Below are positions 9,842 through 17,435 of a stretch of 64,000 nt of DNA, piece by piece; within the stretch, counting starts at the first letter, position 1, and each line of letters begins with the position of its first letter. The notes under the pieces are model-generated. The model saw only the letters and a program-made list of their open reading frames with translations. It was not told the DNA's origin and made no database searches. The stretch spans positions 8,730 through 72,729 of the forward strand of contig NZ_UQRQ01000017.1 in the NCBI RefSeq assembly GCF_900543425.1. Direction: 5' to 3'. Both the position numbers and the translations under genes were made by a program. This stretch comes from an uncultured Sanguibacteroides sp. (GTDB taxonomy: Bacteria > Bacteroidota > Bacteroidia > Bacteroidales > Marinifilaceae).

Positions 9842-10402
9842 TTATAGATTTGGGATAAAAAGTAACAATAACGGAAAAAGATCTTTCAAACTTTCTTTCA
9901 AAAATTTGCGTGCTCGTAATCGTTGAGTCTTCACCGTATTCTCTGAAATATCCAAAATTTCGGCTACCCGATTAACTTCAAATCCTTCAATATAACTTAA
10001 TTTGAATACTTTCTTACACTCTTCAGGAAGGCGCTCAATCGTGTTGAAAATTTCTTCCATTACCTCGTTCTCGATACGTTGTAATAAGTAATTCTTGTCA
10101 TCATATTCTTCTTGCTGAAATTCTTTCATCTTTTCACCGACATAAGCTTGCTTCTTCATGTGATTTATACAAGCATTATATACGGAGCTATATAAATAAG
10201 ATTTCAGGGATGTCTTTTTTGTTAGTTCTACACTTTTATTCCACAGAACAATAAATGTATTTTGGACAATATCTTCTGCTTCATCAAAATTTTTTACGAT
10301 TCGATGCGCAAAAAGGCATAGGCCCGGATAAAATTTGCAAAACATCTCTTTGCATTTTTCATCCGTTGAGAAAATTGAAGTATAATGTGTTAATTCCGTC
10401 AT
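9842..10402 (-). CDS. ECF sigma factor (Bacteroidetes sigma-70 family, FecI-like)
   Basis: Extracytoplasmic-function sigma factor of 186 residues. Region 2 is visible as FYPGLCLFAHRIVKNFDEAEDIVQNTFIVLW and region 4 as LPEECKKVFKLSYIEGF followed by the helix-turn-helix VAEILDISENTVKTQRLRARKFL. Length is usual for the Bacteroides sigma-70 subfamily. It is the first gene of the SusCD regulatory cascade and is separated from fecR by 148 bases. It probably directs RNA polymerase to the GTCACCC/GTC motif seen before both itself and fecR, as well as being expressed from a housekeeping promoter. Confidence 0.96.
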   Translation of the reverse strand: MTELTHYTSIFSTDEKCKEMFCKFYPGLCLFAHRIVKNFDEAEDIVQNTFIVLWNKSVELTKKTSLKSYLYSSVYNACINHMKKQAYVGEKMKEFQQEEYDDKNYLLQRIENEVMEEIFNTIERLPEECKKVFKLSYIEGFEVNRVAEILDISENTVKTQRLRARKFLKESLKDLFPLLLLFIPNL

Positions 10403-10422
10403 ACATTAGATGTATTTTATAA

Positions 10423-10453
10423 CAAATATACATATCCGTATTGTATATGACAA
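10423..10453 (-). promoter_or_regulatory. Housekeeping-type promoter of the sigma gene
   Basis: The minus strand carries TATATTTG (10423-10430), a full match to the Bacteroidetes -7 box TAnnTTTG. A TTG (10451-10453) lies 20 bases upstream, matching the -33 element. Predicted transcription starts about seven bases downstream, leaving a leader of roughly 15 bases. Confidence 0.6.
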
Positions 10454-10475
10454 AAAAAATTAACAAACGGGTGAC
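10449..10475 (-). promoter_or_regulatory. Putative ECF-sigma promoter ahead of the sigma gene
   Basis: Minus strand GTCACCC, 17 bases, GTC, preceded by six or more T; the same two blocks at the same distance lie before fecR (9724-9750). It overlaps the -33 element of the housekeeping-type promoter, so the two promoters could compete or act in turn. Confidence 0.45.
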
Positions 10476-10636
10476 ATTATATCAAAAAAATATTTTTTGG
10501 GTAACAAAAAGAGTCGTTACTCGTTAATATTACAGACATTACTACTTATTGACTTAGTGGTACATAACATTCTGCTTAGTACTGCTAAGTACAAAAATAT
10601 TATTTTTCAGTTACTTCGCATAGGTAAGTTGTTGGT

Positions 10637-10867
10637 ATGAAATCTAAGATAGATCTACAGGTCATTGAAAAAATCAAAAAACGCCGCTTGGAATTGAAAG
10701 TTTCCCAAGCGGAGTTAGCTTATGGCATAGGTGTATCCTTAGGTTTTATTGGGCAAGTTGAGAGTGTACATTATCCGGCAAAATATAGTGTAACGCAACT
10801 TTATCAAATCGCACAATATTTAGAATGTGCCCCTGGGGATTTTTTCCCTCATATCGACAATGAATAA
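10637..10867 (+). CDS. Small XRE-family helix-turn-helix regulator
   Basis: A 76-residue protein that is almost entirely a Cro/C1-type helix-turn-helix (RRLELKVSQAELAYGIGVSLGFIGQVESVHYPAKYSV, then LYQIAQYLECAPGDFFP). Such minimal XRE proteins bind DNA as dimers, often as regulators of mobile or accessory genes. It diverges from the sigma gene and lies 82 bases ahead of the integrase on the same strand, so it may control the integrase or act on the neighbouring locus. The last residues (PHIDNE) carry no extra domain. Confidence 0.88.
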   Translation: MKSKIDLQVIEKIKKRRLELKVSQAELAYGIGVSLGFIGQVESVHYPAKYSVTQLYQIAQYLECAPGDFFPHIDNE

Positions 10868-10898
10868 ATAATGATAATAGAAGAATTGATCTTTATCA

Positions 10899-10922
10899 AA
10901 TTGGCGTATCAATTGGCATATT
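10899..10922 (+). repeat. Tandem short direct repeat before the integrase
   Basis: Two near-identical copies of AATTGGC(g/a)TAT lie side by side about 30 bases before the integrase ATG. A different tandem pair (TTCTGGCTTA) follows the gene. They may be arm-type binding sites for the recombinase; this is only suggestive. Confidence 0.35.
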
Positions 10923-10949
10923 TATGATCTGTTTAGAAAAACATAATTT

Positions 10950-12236
10950 ATGAACACAAATATAGATAGAATCATTGGCCGAATCAGATTTAGTTTATTC
11001 AGGCCAAATACAAACTGGAGTTTGATACAAATCCGTATGATGTTGTCAGATGGTAGATTTACTTATTATTTACCGCGTCAATTAAAAATTAATCCTTTAT
11101 ACTGGGATAATCAAAACGGTTGTGCCATTATAGACAGCAGAGTAAATTCAGATTTAAAAGGTAATCCGATATTAAAAAAACATCTGCTAAATATAAATTC
11201 AGAAATAGAGCGAACTCGAAATACACTTATTGATATTCTACAAGAATGTCAAAGGAAAAAACAAGCTCCTACAGTTTCGCATGTAAGATATCAAATTCGT
11301 TTCAAATTAGACCAAAAAACAGATCTTTCTTCGTCTTACGATTTTTTAAAATTTGTCCAGTATTATTTGGAAGATGTTTCGGATTATCGTCCCTCTACCC
11401 TGACAAGTCATTGGTGTAGTGTCAAAATTTTGAAGCAATATTTTGATCATAAGCGGAAAAGACTTCGTTTAGATCAGATAGATCTCAGTTTTTATAATGA
11501 TTTTACAAAATATTTAATGGTTCACAACTACAAATTAAATACGATCGGAAAAATTATTAAACATATAAAAACGTGGATGCGTAGTGCTTATGAAAAAGGC
11601 TTTACCGTAAGTGATGATTATAGAAAAAAACCGTTCAAAAAACCTGTAGAAGAAAAAGAAACAATCTATTTATCAACTCAGGAATTGAAACAAATCGATC
11701 AATATGATTGTCCCGTCAATTTGGAAAAAGTAAAAGACATGTTTATTTTAGCTGCTTACACGGGATTACGATTCTCCGATTTTTCCAGGCTAAAGAAAGA
11801 AAATATAACAAAGAATAATACCATCCGACTTCAAACACAAAAGACAAACGAAATCATTGAAATCCCATTACATCCGATTGTAAAAAGAATTATTCGAAAA
11901 TATGATTTCGGCTTTCCCCCCGTACCTTCTAATAGTTTGTTTAACGAATATATCAAAAGAATAGCTAAAGGGGCGGGTATAAAATCGGCAATCATTATTG
12001 AAGAGACGAGAAAAAATCAGAAAATACAAAAGATTGTGGAAAAATGGCAATTGGTAACTGCTCACACGGCCCGTCGTTCGTTCGCCACGAATGCTTATCT
12101 GGCGCATGTCCCGACACTTGCCATCATGAAAATCACGGGACACTCTTCTGAAAAAGTATTTTTACGTTATATCCGAATCACTCAAGAAGACAACGCAAGA
12201 CAATTACAGGAACACCCTTTTTTCAAAGGATTATAA
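10950..12236 (+). CDS. Tyrosine recombinase/integrase, Bacteroidetes type
   Basis: Site-specific recombinase of 428 residues. An N-terminal arm-type DNA-binding region (~10-110), a SAM-like core-binding domain (~125-225, DFLKFVQYYLEDVSDYRPSTL) and a catalytic domain follow in order. Catalytic residues are visible: Arg274 in TGLRFSD, His372 and Arg375 in HTARRSF, His398 in GHSS and the nucleophile Tyr407 in FLRYI. The full set suggests an active enzyme. No other mobile-element genes are beside it, so it may be a lone phase-variation recombinase or the last remains of an island with the XRE gene. Short tandem direct repeats lie just outside both ends of the gene. Confidence 0.94.
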   Translation: MNTNIDRIIGRIRFSLFRPNTNWSLIQIRMMLSDGRFTYYLPRQLKINPLYWDNQNGCAIIDSRVNSDLKGNPILKKHLLNINSEIERTRNTLIDILQECQRKKQAPTVSHVRYQIRFKLDQKTDLSSSYDFLKFVQYYLEDVSDYRPSTLTSHWCSVKILKQYFDHKRKRLRLDQIDLSFYNDFTKYLMVHNYKLNTIGKIIKHIKTWMRSAYEKGFTVSDDYRKKPFKKPVEEKETIYLSTQELKQIDQYDCPVNLEKVKDMFILAAYTGLRFSDFSRLKKENITKNNTIRLQTQKTNEIIEIPLHPIVKRIIRKYDFGFPPVPSNSLFNEYIKRIAKGAGIKSAIIIEETRKNQKIQKIVEKWQLVTAHTARRSFATNAYLAHVPTLAIMKITGHSSEKVFLRYIRITQEDNARQLQEHPFFKGL

Positions 12237-12262
12237 TTTTTCTGGCTTACATTCTGGCTTAT
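12237..12262 (+). repeat. Tandem short direct repeat after the integrase
   Basis: Two copies of TTCTGGCTTA(c/t)A begin immediately after the integrase stop codon. Their position directly outside the gene, together with a different pair before it, is compatible with recombinase arm sites. No experimental or comparative support is visible here. Confidence 0.35.
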
Positions 12263-12657
12263 AAAGAATAATATTTAAATACAACTCATTTGTAGCTAAT
12301 AGATACATAATTATTCAAATTGTCCGTCGGGGACTCCTGTTTTTTTGAAGGAAAAAATTACCTCTATTTCATGGATCACTTTAACAAGGACAACACAACT
12401 TATTTATTCTTTTTCATCCGGAAGAAAACAAATTGCTGGTCAGATCAAAATTATCTATCGTAAAAGAACTTCTTAAAAAAGATATAAAATCAAGTTTAAA
12501 GCAGTAGTGAAATATACTATTCTACTTATAAAGAATCTCTGAAAATCAATTTTCCAGCATATGTGGCAAAGCATACTTGGAGATTATGAACTGTTGGTAT
12601 GGAATTGCAAACGGAAAATTATATTATCAGGTAAACTCGAAACCTGCAATAAAAAAA
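12263..12657. other. Gene-poor stretch after the integrase
   Basis: About 400 AT-rich bases without a convincing gene. Only short open frames of about 30 codons are present and none resembles a known family. A 13-base segment at about 12592-12604 (GTTGGTATGGAAT) resembles GTTGGTATGAAAT at 10628-10640 just before the XRE gene and might mark island ends, but the match is short. The stretch could be decayed DNA. Confidence 0.4.
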
Positions 12658-12681
12658 GGATCATCCAACGAAGAATGATCC
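12658..12681 (-). terminator. Terminator of the DUF2059 gene
   Basis: A 7-bp stem GGATCAT/ATGATCC with a 10-base loop is followed on the minus strand by seven T. It lies 27 bases after the DUF2059 stop codon. The plus-strand side also has a T tract (CATTTTTG), so it may stop transcription in both directions. Confidence 0.75.
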
Positions 12682-12707
12682 CATTTTTGTATCTTGTTAA
12701 ACAGGTA

Positions 12708-13187
12708 TTATTGCATGGGCAAATAACCTTTGTCCTGTAACATTTTCTGAACTTTCATGACAACTTGTTGACCCCATTGTTGTCCAATCTGCATACTGCC
12801 TTGCATAATCATCGGTTGGGCAGCAGCTAATTTTTTTCCAATCGGAGTCTCGTAAAACTTAATGATCTCTTCCAGATCTGCCTTGGTTAATTGTTTTTCA
12901 TAAACAGGGGCCATCATCGTTATCAAATCATCCAATGCCGTCTTTTCTACCTCTTTTTGAATAGTCTCAAGAGCATCAGCCGGGATATTAGGAAGCTGTT
13001 GTTTAATTGCTGCAAACATCTGGGGAACCATCATTTTAAAAGAAAGGTCTGCTCCTGAAACTTGCATCATTTTTTTCAATGTCTCAACATACTCTTTTGA
13101 AGGCTGGGTAGCCGGTGCTGTCGTTTGTGCTTTTGTTCCAACCCATACAAAAAGGGTTAAAACAACCATGATCATAATCTTTTTCAT
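12708..13187 (-). CDS. DUF2059 domain secreted protein
   Basis: A 159-residue exported protein with a clear signal peptide (KKIMIMVVLTLFVWVGTKAQ). The mature part carries the DUF2059 pattern: an alpha-helical fold with LTKADLEEIIKFYETPIGKKLAAAQPMIMQGSMQ near the C-terminus (the conserved FYxTPxGkkl core). The family is widespread and small, usually periplasmic, with no known biochemical role. It is a single gene flanked by a terminator downstream and an AT-rich promoter region upstream. Confidence 0.88.
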   Translation of the reverse strand: MKKIMIMVVLTLFVWVGTKAQTTAPATQPSKEYVETLKKMMQVSGADLSFKMMVPQMFAAIKQQLPNIPADALETIQKEVEKTALDDLITMMAPVYEKQLTKADLEEIIKFYETPIGKKLAAAQPMIMQGSMQIGQQWGQQVVMKVQKMLQDKGYLPMQ

Positions 13188-13301
13188 AAATCCATTTTTA
13201 AATTATTATGCAAGTATATCGATTTTACACGAAAAGCTATCATAACTCGAAGAAAAAATAAAAATATTTTATAAATTGCCGTCTAAATAAAACAATGGGT
13301 C

Positions 13302-14660
13302 ATGAAACATCTATTTCTATTTCTTATTACAATGGTATTTATGTCAGTTACTTCATTAGCTGACACTTCTCTATTAAAAAAACTGCAAGAAATTAAAGAA
13401 ATCTCTGACATTAAAAAAATAGACGTTCCTCCATACACGGAATATTACGAGTTTTGGTTCGAACAACCTATTGACCATTCGAATCCGAGCAAAGGAAGTT
13501 TTAAACAACGGGTTTTGTTGGGCCACCGTGATTTCAATGCCCCCATGGTTGCCGTTTTGGAAGGTTACGGGATCCATACGACAAAAGAAAGCGAACTCTC
13601 CGAATTCTTCAACACAAACCAGATCACGATAGAACATCGATTCTTTAATCAAAGTGTGCCCTCATCCGGAATACCCTGGCATGACCTCACGATTAAACAG
13701 GCGGCAGCCGATCAGCATAACATCATACAGGCCATTCGGAAAATATACCCGGGGACCAAATGGATATCCACGGGAATCAGTAAAGGCGGACAAACAACTA
13801 TATATCATCGTTATTTTTATCCTGAAGACGTAGAAATAAGTGTTCCTTACGTGGCCCCCATGAACTTGGAAGCCATAGATCCCAGATTGGAAAAATACCT
13901 GAATAATTTAGGAGGAACTCCCGAACATCGAAAACTATTCGAAGGAGGAGGCAAGGATATCAAATGGCAAATCTTCGATTTCCAAAAGCGATGTTTTGAA
14001 AATTTAAATACACTTGTTCCCAAGATGCAAGAATTGGCTCAAAGTCATAATTACACTTTCCACAAAGTAGGCGGAATAGAGAGAGCTACAAAATTGGTTA
14101 TTCTGGAATTTCCATTTTCATTCTGGCAATGGGGAGCAGACATAAACGATATGCCGACAGAAGACTCCAAAGATATAAATGAGATTTTTAATTATCTGGT
14201 AACCGTATCTTCTCCCGATTTTTTCAATGATAAATCCATCGAGAAGCTCCAACCTTTCTACTATGCAGCCCTGACGGAAACCGGCATGTATGCCTACAAT
14301 ATCAAACCGTTCAAGAAATACTTTAAAGAAGAACCTGATAATATCATTGATTTCCATTTCGCGTTACCCGCAGGACAGGAAAAAGTTTCATTCAACGCCA
14401 AGCAATTACAAGCGATCAACAAATGGCTTCAGACGAGTGCCCAAAACATGTTGTTCATATACGGCGGACTTGATCCTTGGAGTGGGACAGCGGTAGATTT
14501 AAAGAAGAATGAGAAATGTTCGAAATACGTGAAAGCAGACATGGATCACAGATGTCGGATTCAGAGTTTCGAAAACCTGACAAAGTCAGCTATACTAAAA
14601 AAGCTAAATAGCTGGATCAAAGGAATTGAAGAAGAAGAATCGGAGGAATTAATTTATTAA
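13302..14660 (+). CDS. Secreted serine peptidase, S37/S28-like tripeptidyl aminopeptidase family
   Basis: Exported alpha/beta-hydrolase of 452 residues with a signal peptide (residues 1-20, ending SLAD). The nucleophile motif G-x-S-x-G appears as GISKG, with YEFWFEQPIDHSNP near the start as in prolyl and tripeptidyl peptidases of clan SC. The likely Asp is in YGGLDPWSGT and the His in ADMDHRCRI. Family members remove short peptides from protein N-termini. It stands alone and its 3' end overlaps the convergent waaA gene by 12 bases. The family call is good; the exact cleavage preference cannot be read. Confidence 0.85.
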   Translation: MKHLFLFLITMVFMSVTSLADTSLLKKLQEIKEISDIKKIDVPPYTEYYEFWFEQPIDHSNPSKGSFKQRVLLGHRDFNAPMVAVLEGYGIHTTKESELSEFFNTNQITIEHRFFNQSVPSSGIPWHDLTIKQAAADQHNIIQAIRKIYPGTKWISTGISKGGQTTIYHRYFYPEDVEISVPYVAPMNLEAIDPRLEKYLNNLGGTPEHRKLFEGGGKDIKWQIFDFQKRCFENLNTLVPKMQELAQSHNYTFHKVGGIERATKLVILEFPFSFWQWGADINDMPTEDSKDINEIFNYLVTVSSPDFFNDKSIEKLQPFYYAALTETGMYAYNIKPFKKYFKEEPDNIIDFHFALPAGQEKVSFNAKQLQAINKWLQTSAQNMLFIYGGLDPWSGTAVDLKKNEKCSKYVKADMDHRCRIQSFENLTKSAILKKLNSWIKGIEEEESEELIY

Positions 14661-15878
14661 TTGATGAATAATCTGATCGGTAGCTCCCAATCGGCTACGA
14701 ACAAATTTTAAAGCATTCGTTCCGGCTGTCTCCGTGATAGCCGGATTTTTTATTAAAGAATCCATAAGAGCAGTAAATTCATCCGCATTCTTTATTGTAA
14801 ATGCCCCTCCGCATTCTAATAAATCTACGGCTTCTTTAAATTTATGAAATTTAGGACCAAAAATAACCGGAACACCATAAATGGCAGCTTCCAAGGTATT
14901 ATGAATCCCTTTACCGAACCCTCCCCCGATATACGAGATCGACCCATAACGATAGATAGAAGAGAGTAGTCCTATGCAATCAACCAGAAGTACCTGACAA
15001 GCGGAAAGATCCGCTTGCTCATCGGTAAAACGAGCTATCTTTTTCTTACAACCGTCCATAATTTGCTTCAGGTGGTTCTCTCCAATTTCATGCGGTACGA
15101 TGACCCATTTATAAGTATTATCTTGCCTATTGATATAATCGAGAATAATTTCTTCGTCTCCGGGCCAGGTACTTCCACAAACGACAGCACGTTTATCCGA
15201 ACAAAAAACCTCTACCCGGTCAATTTGTTTGGCAATATCCGCAATTTGCTTTACCCGGTCAAACCGCGTATCACCTGTTTTCTGGACATTTGTAATTCCA
15301 ATAGACGACAAGAGCCGGACAGACTCTTCATCCTGCACAAAAAGTTTTGTGAAAAAGCTCAACATTCTCCGGTGTAAACCGCCCCACCATTTAAAGAAAG
15401 GTTGCTCTTTCCGGAAAATCGCTGAAATCAAATAAATGGGAACCCGACGTTTATTCAATTGGTACAGATAATTATACCAATACTCGTATTTTACAAAAAC
15501 GACAGCATCAGGACGTATAGAATCCAGAAAATGCCGAACATTCGAAGGGGTATCTATAGGTAAATAGAATATATAATCCGCTCCTGCATAATTTTTACGG
15601 ATTTCATAACCGGAAGGTGAAAAAAAAGTCAATACTATTTTGGTCGTCGGTTCCTTAACACGTAGCATCTCCATGACAGGACGTCCTTGCTCGAATTCTC
15701 CCAACGAAGCAGCATGGAACCAGACCAATTTACCTTCTCCCCGATCTATATTCTTCAACTTGCTCCTAAGACCTTTTCTCCCTTTTATCCATAAAGAAGC
15801 TTTTTCATTAAAACAAGCCGCTATACGAATTGCAAAAAGATAAAATACAATACCGATATTATATACAAATACAGACAT
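14649..15878 (-). CDS. waaA: 3-deoxy-D-manno-octulosonic acid (Kdo) transferase
   Basis: Membrane-associated glycosyltransferase of 409 residues that transfers Kdo from CMP-Kdo to lipid IV-A, joining LPS core to lipid A. Visible family signs are the N-terminal membrane helix (VYNIGIVFYLFAIRIAA), the catalytic Glu in FHAASLGEFEQGRP, KYEYWYNYL, the CMP-binding VCGSTWPGDEE, and YIGGGFGKGIHNTLEAAIYGVPVIFGP. Two other LPS-related genes (lpxH, gmhA) lie elsewhere in the window, so LPS genes are scattered, as usual in this phylum. The gene is monocistronic and convergent with the S37-like peptidase. Confidence 0.95.
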   Translation of the reverse strand: MSVFVYNIGIVFYLFAIRIAACFNEKASLWIKGRKGLRSKLKNIDRGEGKLVWFHAASLGEFEQGRPVMEMLRVKEPTTKIVLTFFSPSGYEIRKNYAGADYIFYLPIDTPSNVRHFLDSIRPDAVVFVKYEYWYNYLYQLNKRRVPIYLISAIFRKEQPFFKWWGGLHRRMLSFFTKLFVQDEESVRLLSSIGITNVQKTGDTRFDRVKQIADIAKQIDRVEVFCSDKRAVVCGSTWPGDEEIILDYINRQDNTYKWVIVPHEIGENHLKQIMDGCKKKIARFTDEQADLSACQVLLVDCIGLLSSIYRYGSISYIGGGFGKGIHNTLEAAIYGVPVIFGPKFHKFKEAVDLLECGGAFTIKNADEFTALMDSLIKNPAITETAGTNALKFVRSRLGATDQIIHQLIN

Positions 15879-16124
15879 ATCCTTATGATTTTAACTTATG
15901 TATCTCCGATTCCTACTTCAAATTTAATATTTTTCTTCTTTCAAATAATTTTTTCCCCGTGATCTCTTTGATGTTTCACCACGCCTCAAAGGTATAAAAA
16001 TTCTAACCCGATAGCATCACTTTTGTAAATAACGTTAAGCACAAACCATCATCTCAATTATTCATTAATTTTACCAGAGAATTTATACAAAAATCAGTCA
16101 CAACATAAATTTAAAACTTAAGTT

Positions 16125-17339
16125 ATGAAGATTCTAAATCTATTCATGGGTATTATGATGAATATCATCCTGATTTTCCCACTCCAAGCACAAATTGGAA
16201 AAGAGATGAAAGCCTTCCGTAACAAAGAAGGAGTAACCGTGACCATGCTGAATCCGTCACTTTACGGATTATATAAAAAGAACGACCTTTCGCTTGCCAC
16301 GGAAGAAGTACTTAAAAAAGTTGAAGAAATCAATGTTCTTCAGATAGATCGTCAACAAACAAAAACCAATGTCTTCGAGAATATATACTATCGTTTAAAT
16401 TCCATACTGGAAAACGAGTCGAAATACAATCAGGTACAAAGTTATCGAGGAGCCACAGGGAACGAACGTCTTTTTGTCACGCAAAACGACGATATAATCA
16501 CCTCTTTGGTTCTATGGAAAGAAGAGAGAAATAAAGCTATAATTATAGAACTGAAGGGGGATATTGAATTGAATAAAATTCATTTGCTGGCAAACGCCCT
16601 CCAGGTAAAAGGGATAGACGCTCTTACCTACGTCAATTCTCCCGAACAGGAAGAAGAAAATCTACTGAGCAGGCATCAAGAACTTTTGAAAAGATTTTTA
16701 CAAGACGACACTTTCCCCGGCGATTCTACAATGCTAAACGGATTTTTAAGAAATCATCAGGAACAATTGGGTCGTATGGACGAAATGTTTACACGAATGC
16801 AAGAAATGATGCAAAACATGGGAAATTCATTTGATCACCGACAAGGAATGACTTCAGGCGATGGCTTCGAAGAATTTATGTCTAACGGATTAGAGGTCAT
16901 TCAAGAAAACGGAAAAACCAAGATTAAAGTTAATTCTCAAAATTCGAAGATCATTTATTTAATCGACGGAAAAGAATTCACCGCCGACAGCATAGGTAAT
17001 CGTATCCCGGATGAAATTGCCACTGTAAATATGGTTCGTTCTCCCGAAGACCCCAGAACGTCTTATGTCGTGATCAATTCCAAACAAAAAGCCGGAAAAT
17101 TCATCAGTTATGCCAACGGTATTTTAAAATTCAATTACGAAAATCAGGATTACACCTTTAATCTGGACAAATTGAATGAACCGATTCTAATCATTAACAA
17201 CCAATTAACCGGAAATTTGGATATCAATCCGGCAGATATTATTCAAATCCGTCCCATAACCGAAAGCGAGAGTAAAATACTGGGATACCCGTCGGCTAAA
17301 GTCATTATCGTTGTCGATAAAATGATATTCGGGTTCTAA
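16125..17339 (+). CDS. DUF4252 domain protein with plug-like C-terminal repeats
   Basis: Exported protein of 404 residues with a signal peptide ending LQAQ. Residues ~30-165 match the DUF4252 pattern (EGVTVTMLNPSLYG, EINVLQIDRQQ, ...IIELKGDIELNKIHLLANAL). The C-terminal part has two segments, near residues 280-325 and 370-404, each of the form (Y/I)(L/I)I(D/N)(G/N)...P(A/D)xI...VxxxxSKxxxGY...VIIV. They recall the plug-like IDGK/NGVIVI module of SusC and M56-type proteins. A methionine-rich patch (MDEMFTRMQEMMQNM) lies between. Function unknown. It precedes the RND operon but is separated by a hairpin. Confidence 0.75.
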   Translation: MKILNLFMGIMMNIILIFPLQAQIGKEMKAFRNKEGVTVTMLNPSLYGLYKKNDLSLATEEVLKKVEEINVLQIDRQQTKTNVFENIYYRLNSILENESKYNQVQSYRGATGNERLFVTQNDDIITSLVLWKEERNKAIIIELKGDIELNKIHLLANALQVKGIDALTYVNSPEQEEENLLSRHQELLKRFLQDDTFPGDSTMLNGFLRNHQEQLGRMDEMFTRMQEMMQNMGNSFDHRQGMTSGDGFEEFMSNGLEVIQENGKTKIKVNSQNSKIIYLIDGKEFTADSIGNRIPDEIATVNMVRSPEDPRTSYVVINSKQKAGKFISYANGILKFNYENQDYTFNLDKLNEPILIINNQLTGNLDINPADIIQIRPITESESKILGYPSAKVIIVVDKMIFGF

Positions 17340-17370
17340 CTTTTCTATTAAAAAATCGTATAGCTGCAAA

Positions 17371-17405
17371 AGAGGAAGTCGTCTTTCACCCGGGCGACTT
17401 TCTTT
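17371..17405 (+). terminator. Hairpin between the DUF4252 gene and the RND operon
   Basis: An imperfect 11-bp stem including G-U pairs (17371-17381 with 17395-17405, core AAGTCG/CGACTT) lies 32 bases after the DUF4252 stop. There is no strong T run, so termination would be partial. Confidence 0.4.
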
Positions 17406-17435
17406 AAATTGTATTAAACGACCAACAATACGTTT

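Noticed and set aside
10628..12604. Complete mobile element with attachment sites
   Set aside because: The flanking match is only a 13-base imperfect repeat and there are no cargo, excision or transfer genes; kept as a suggestion only.
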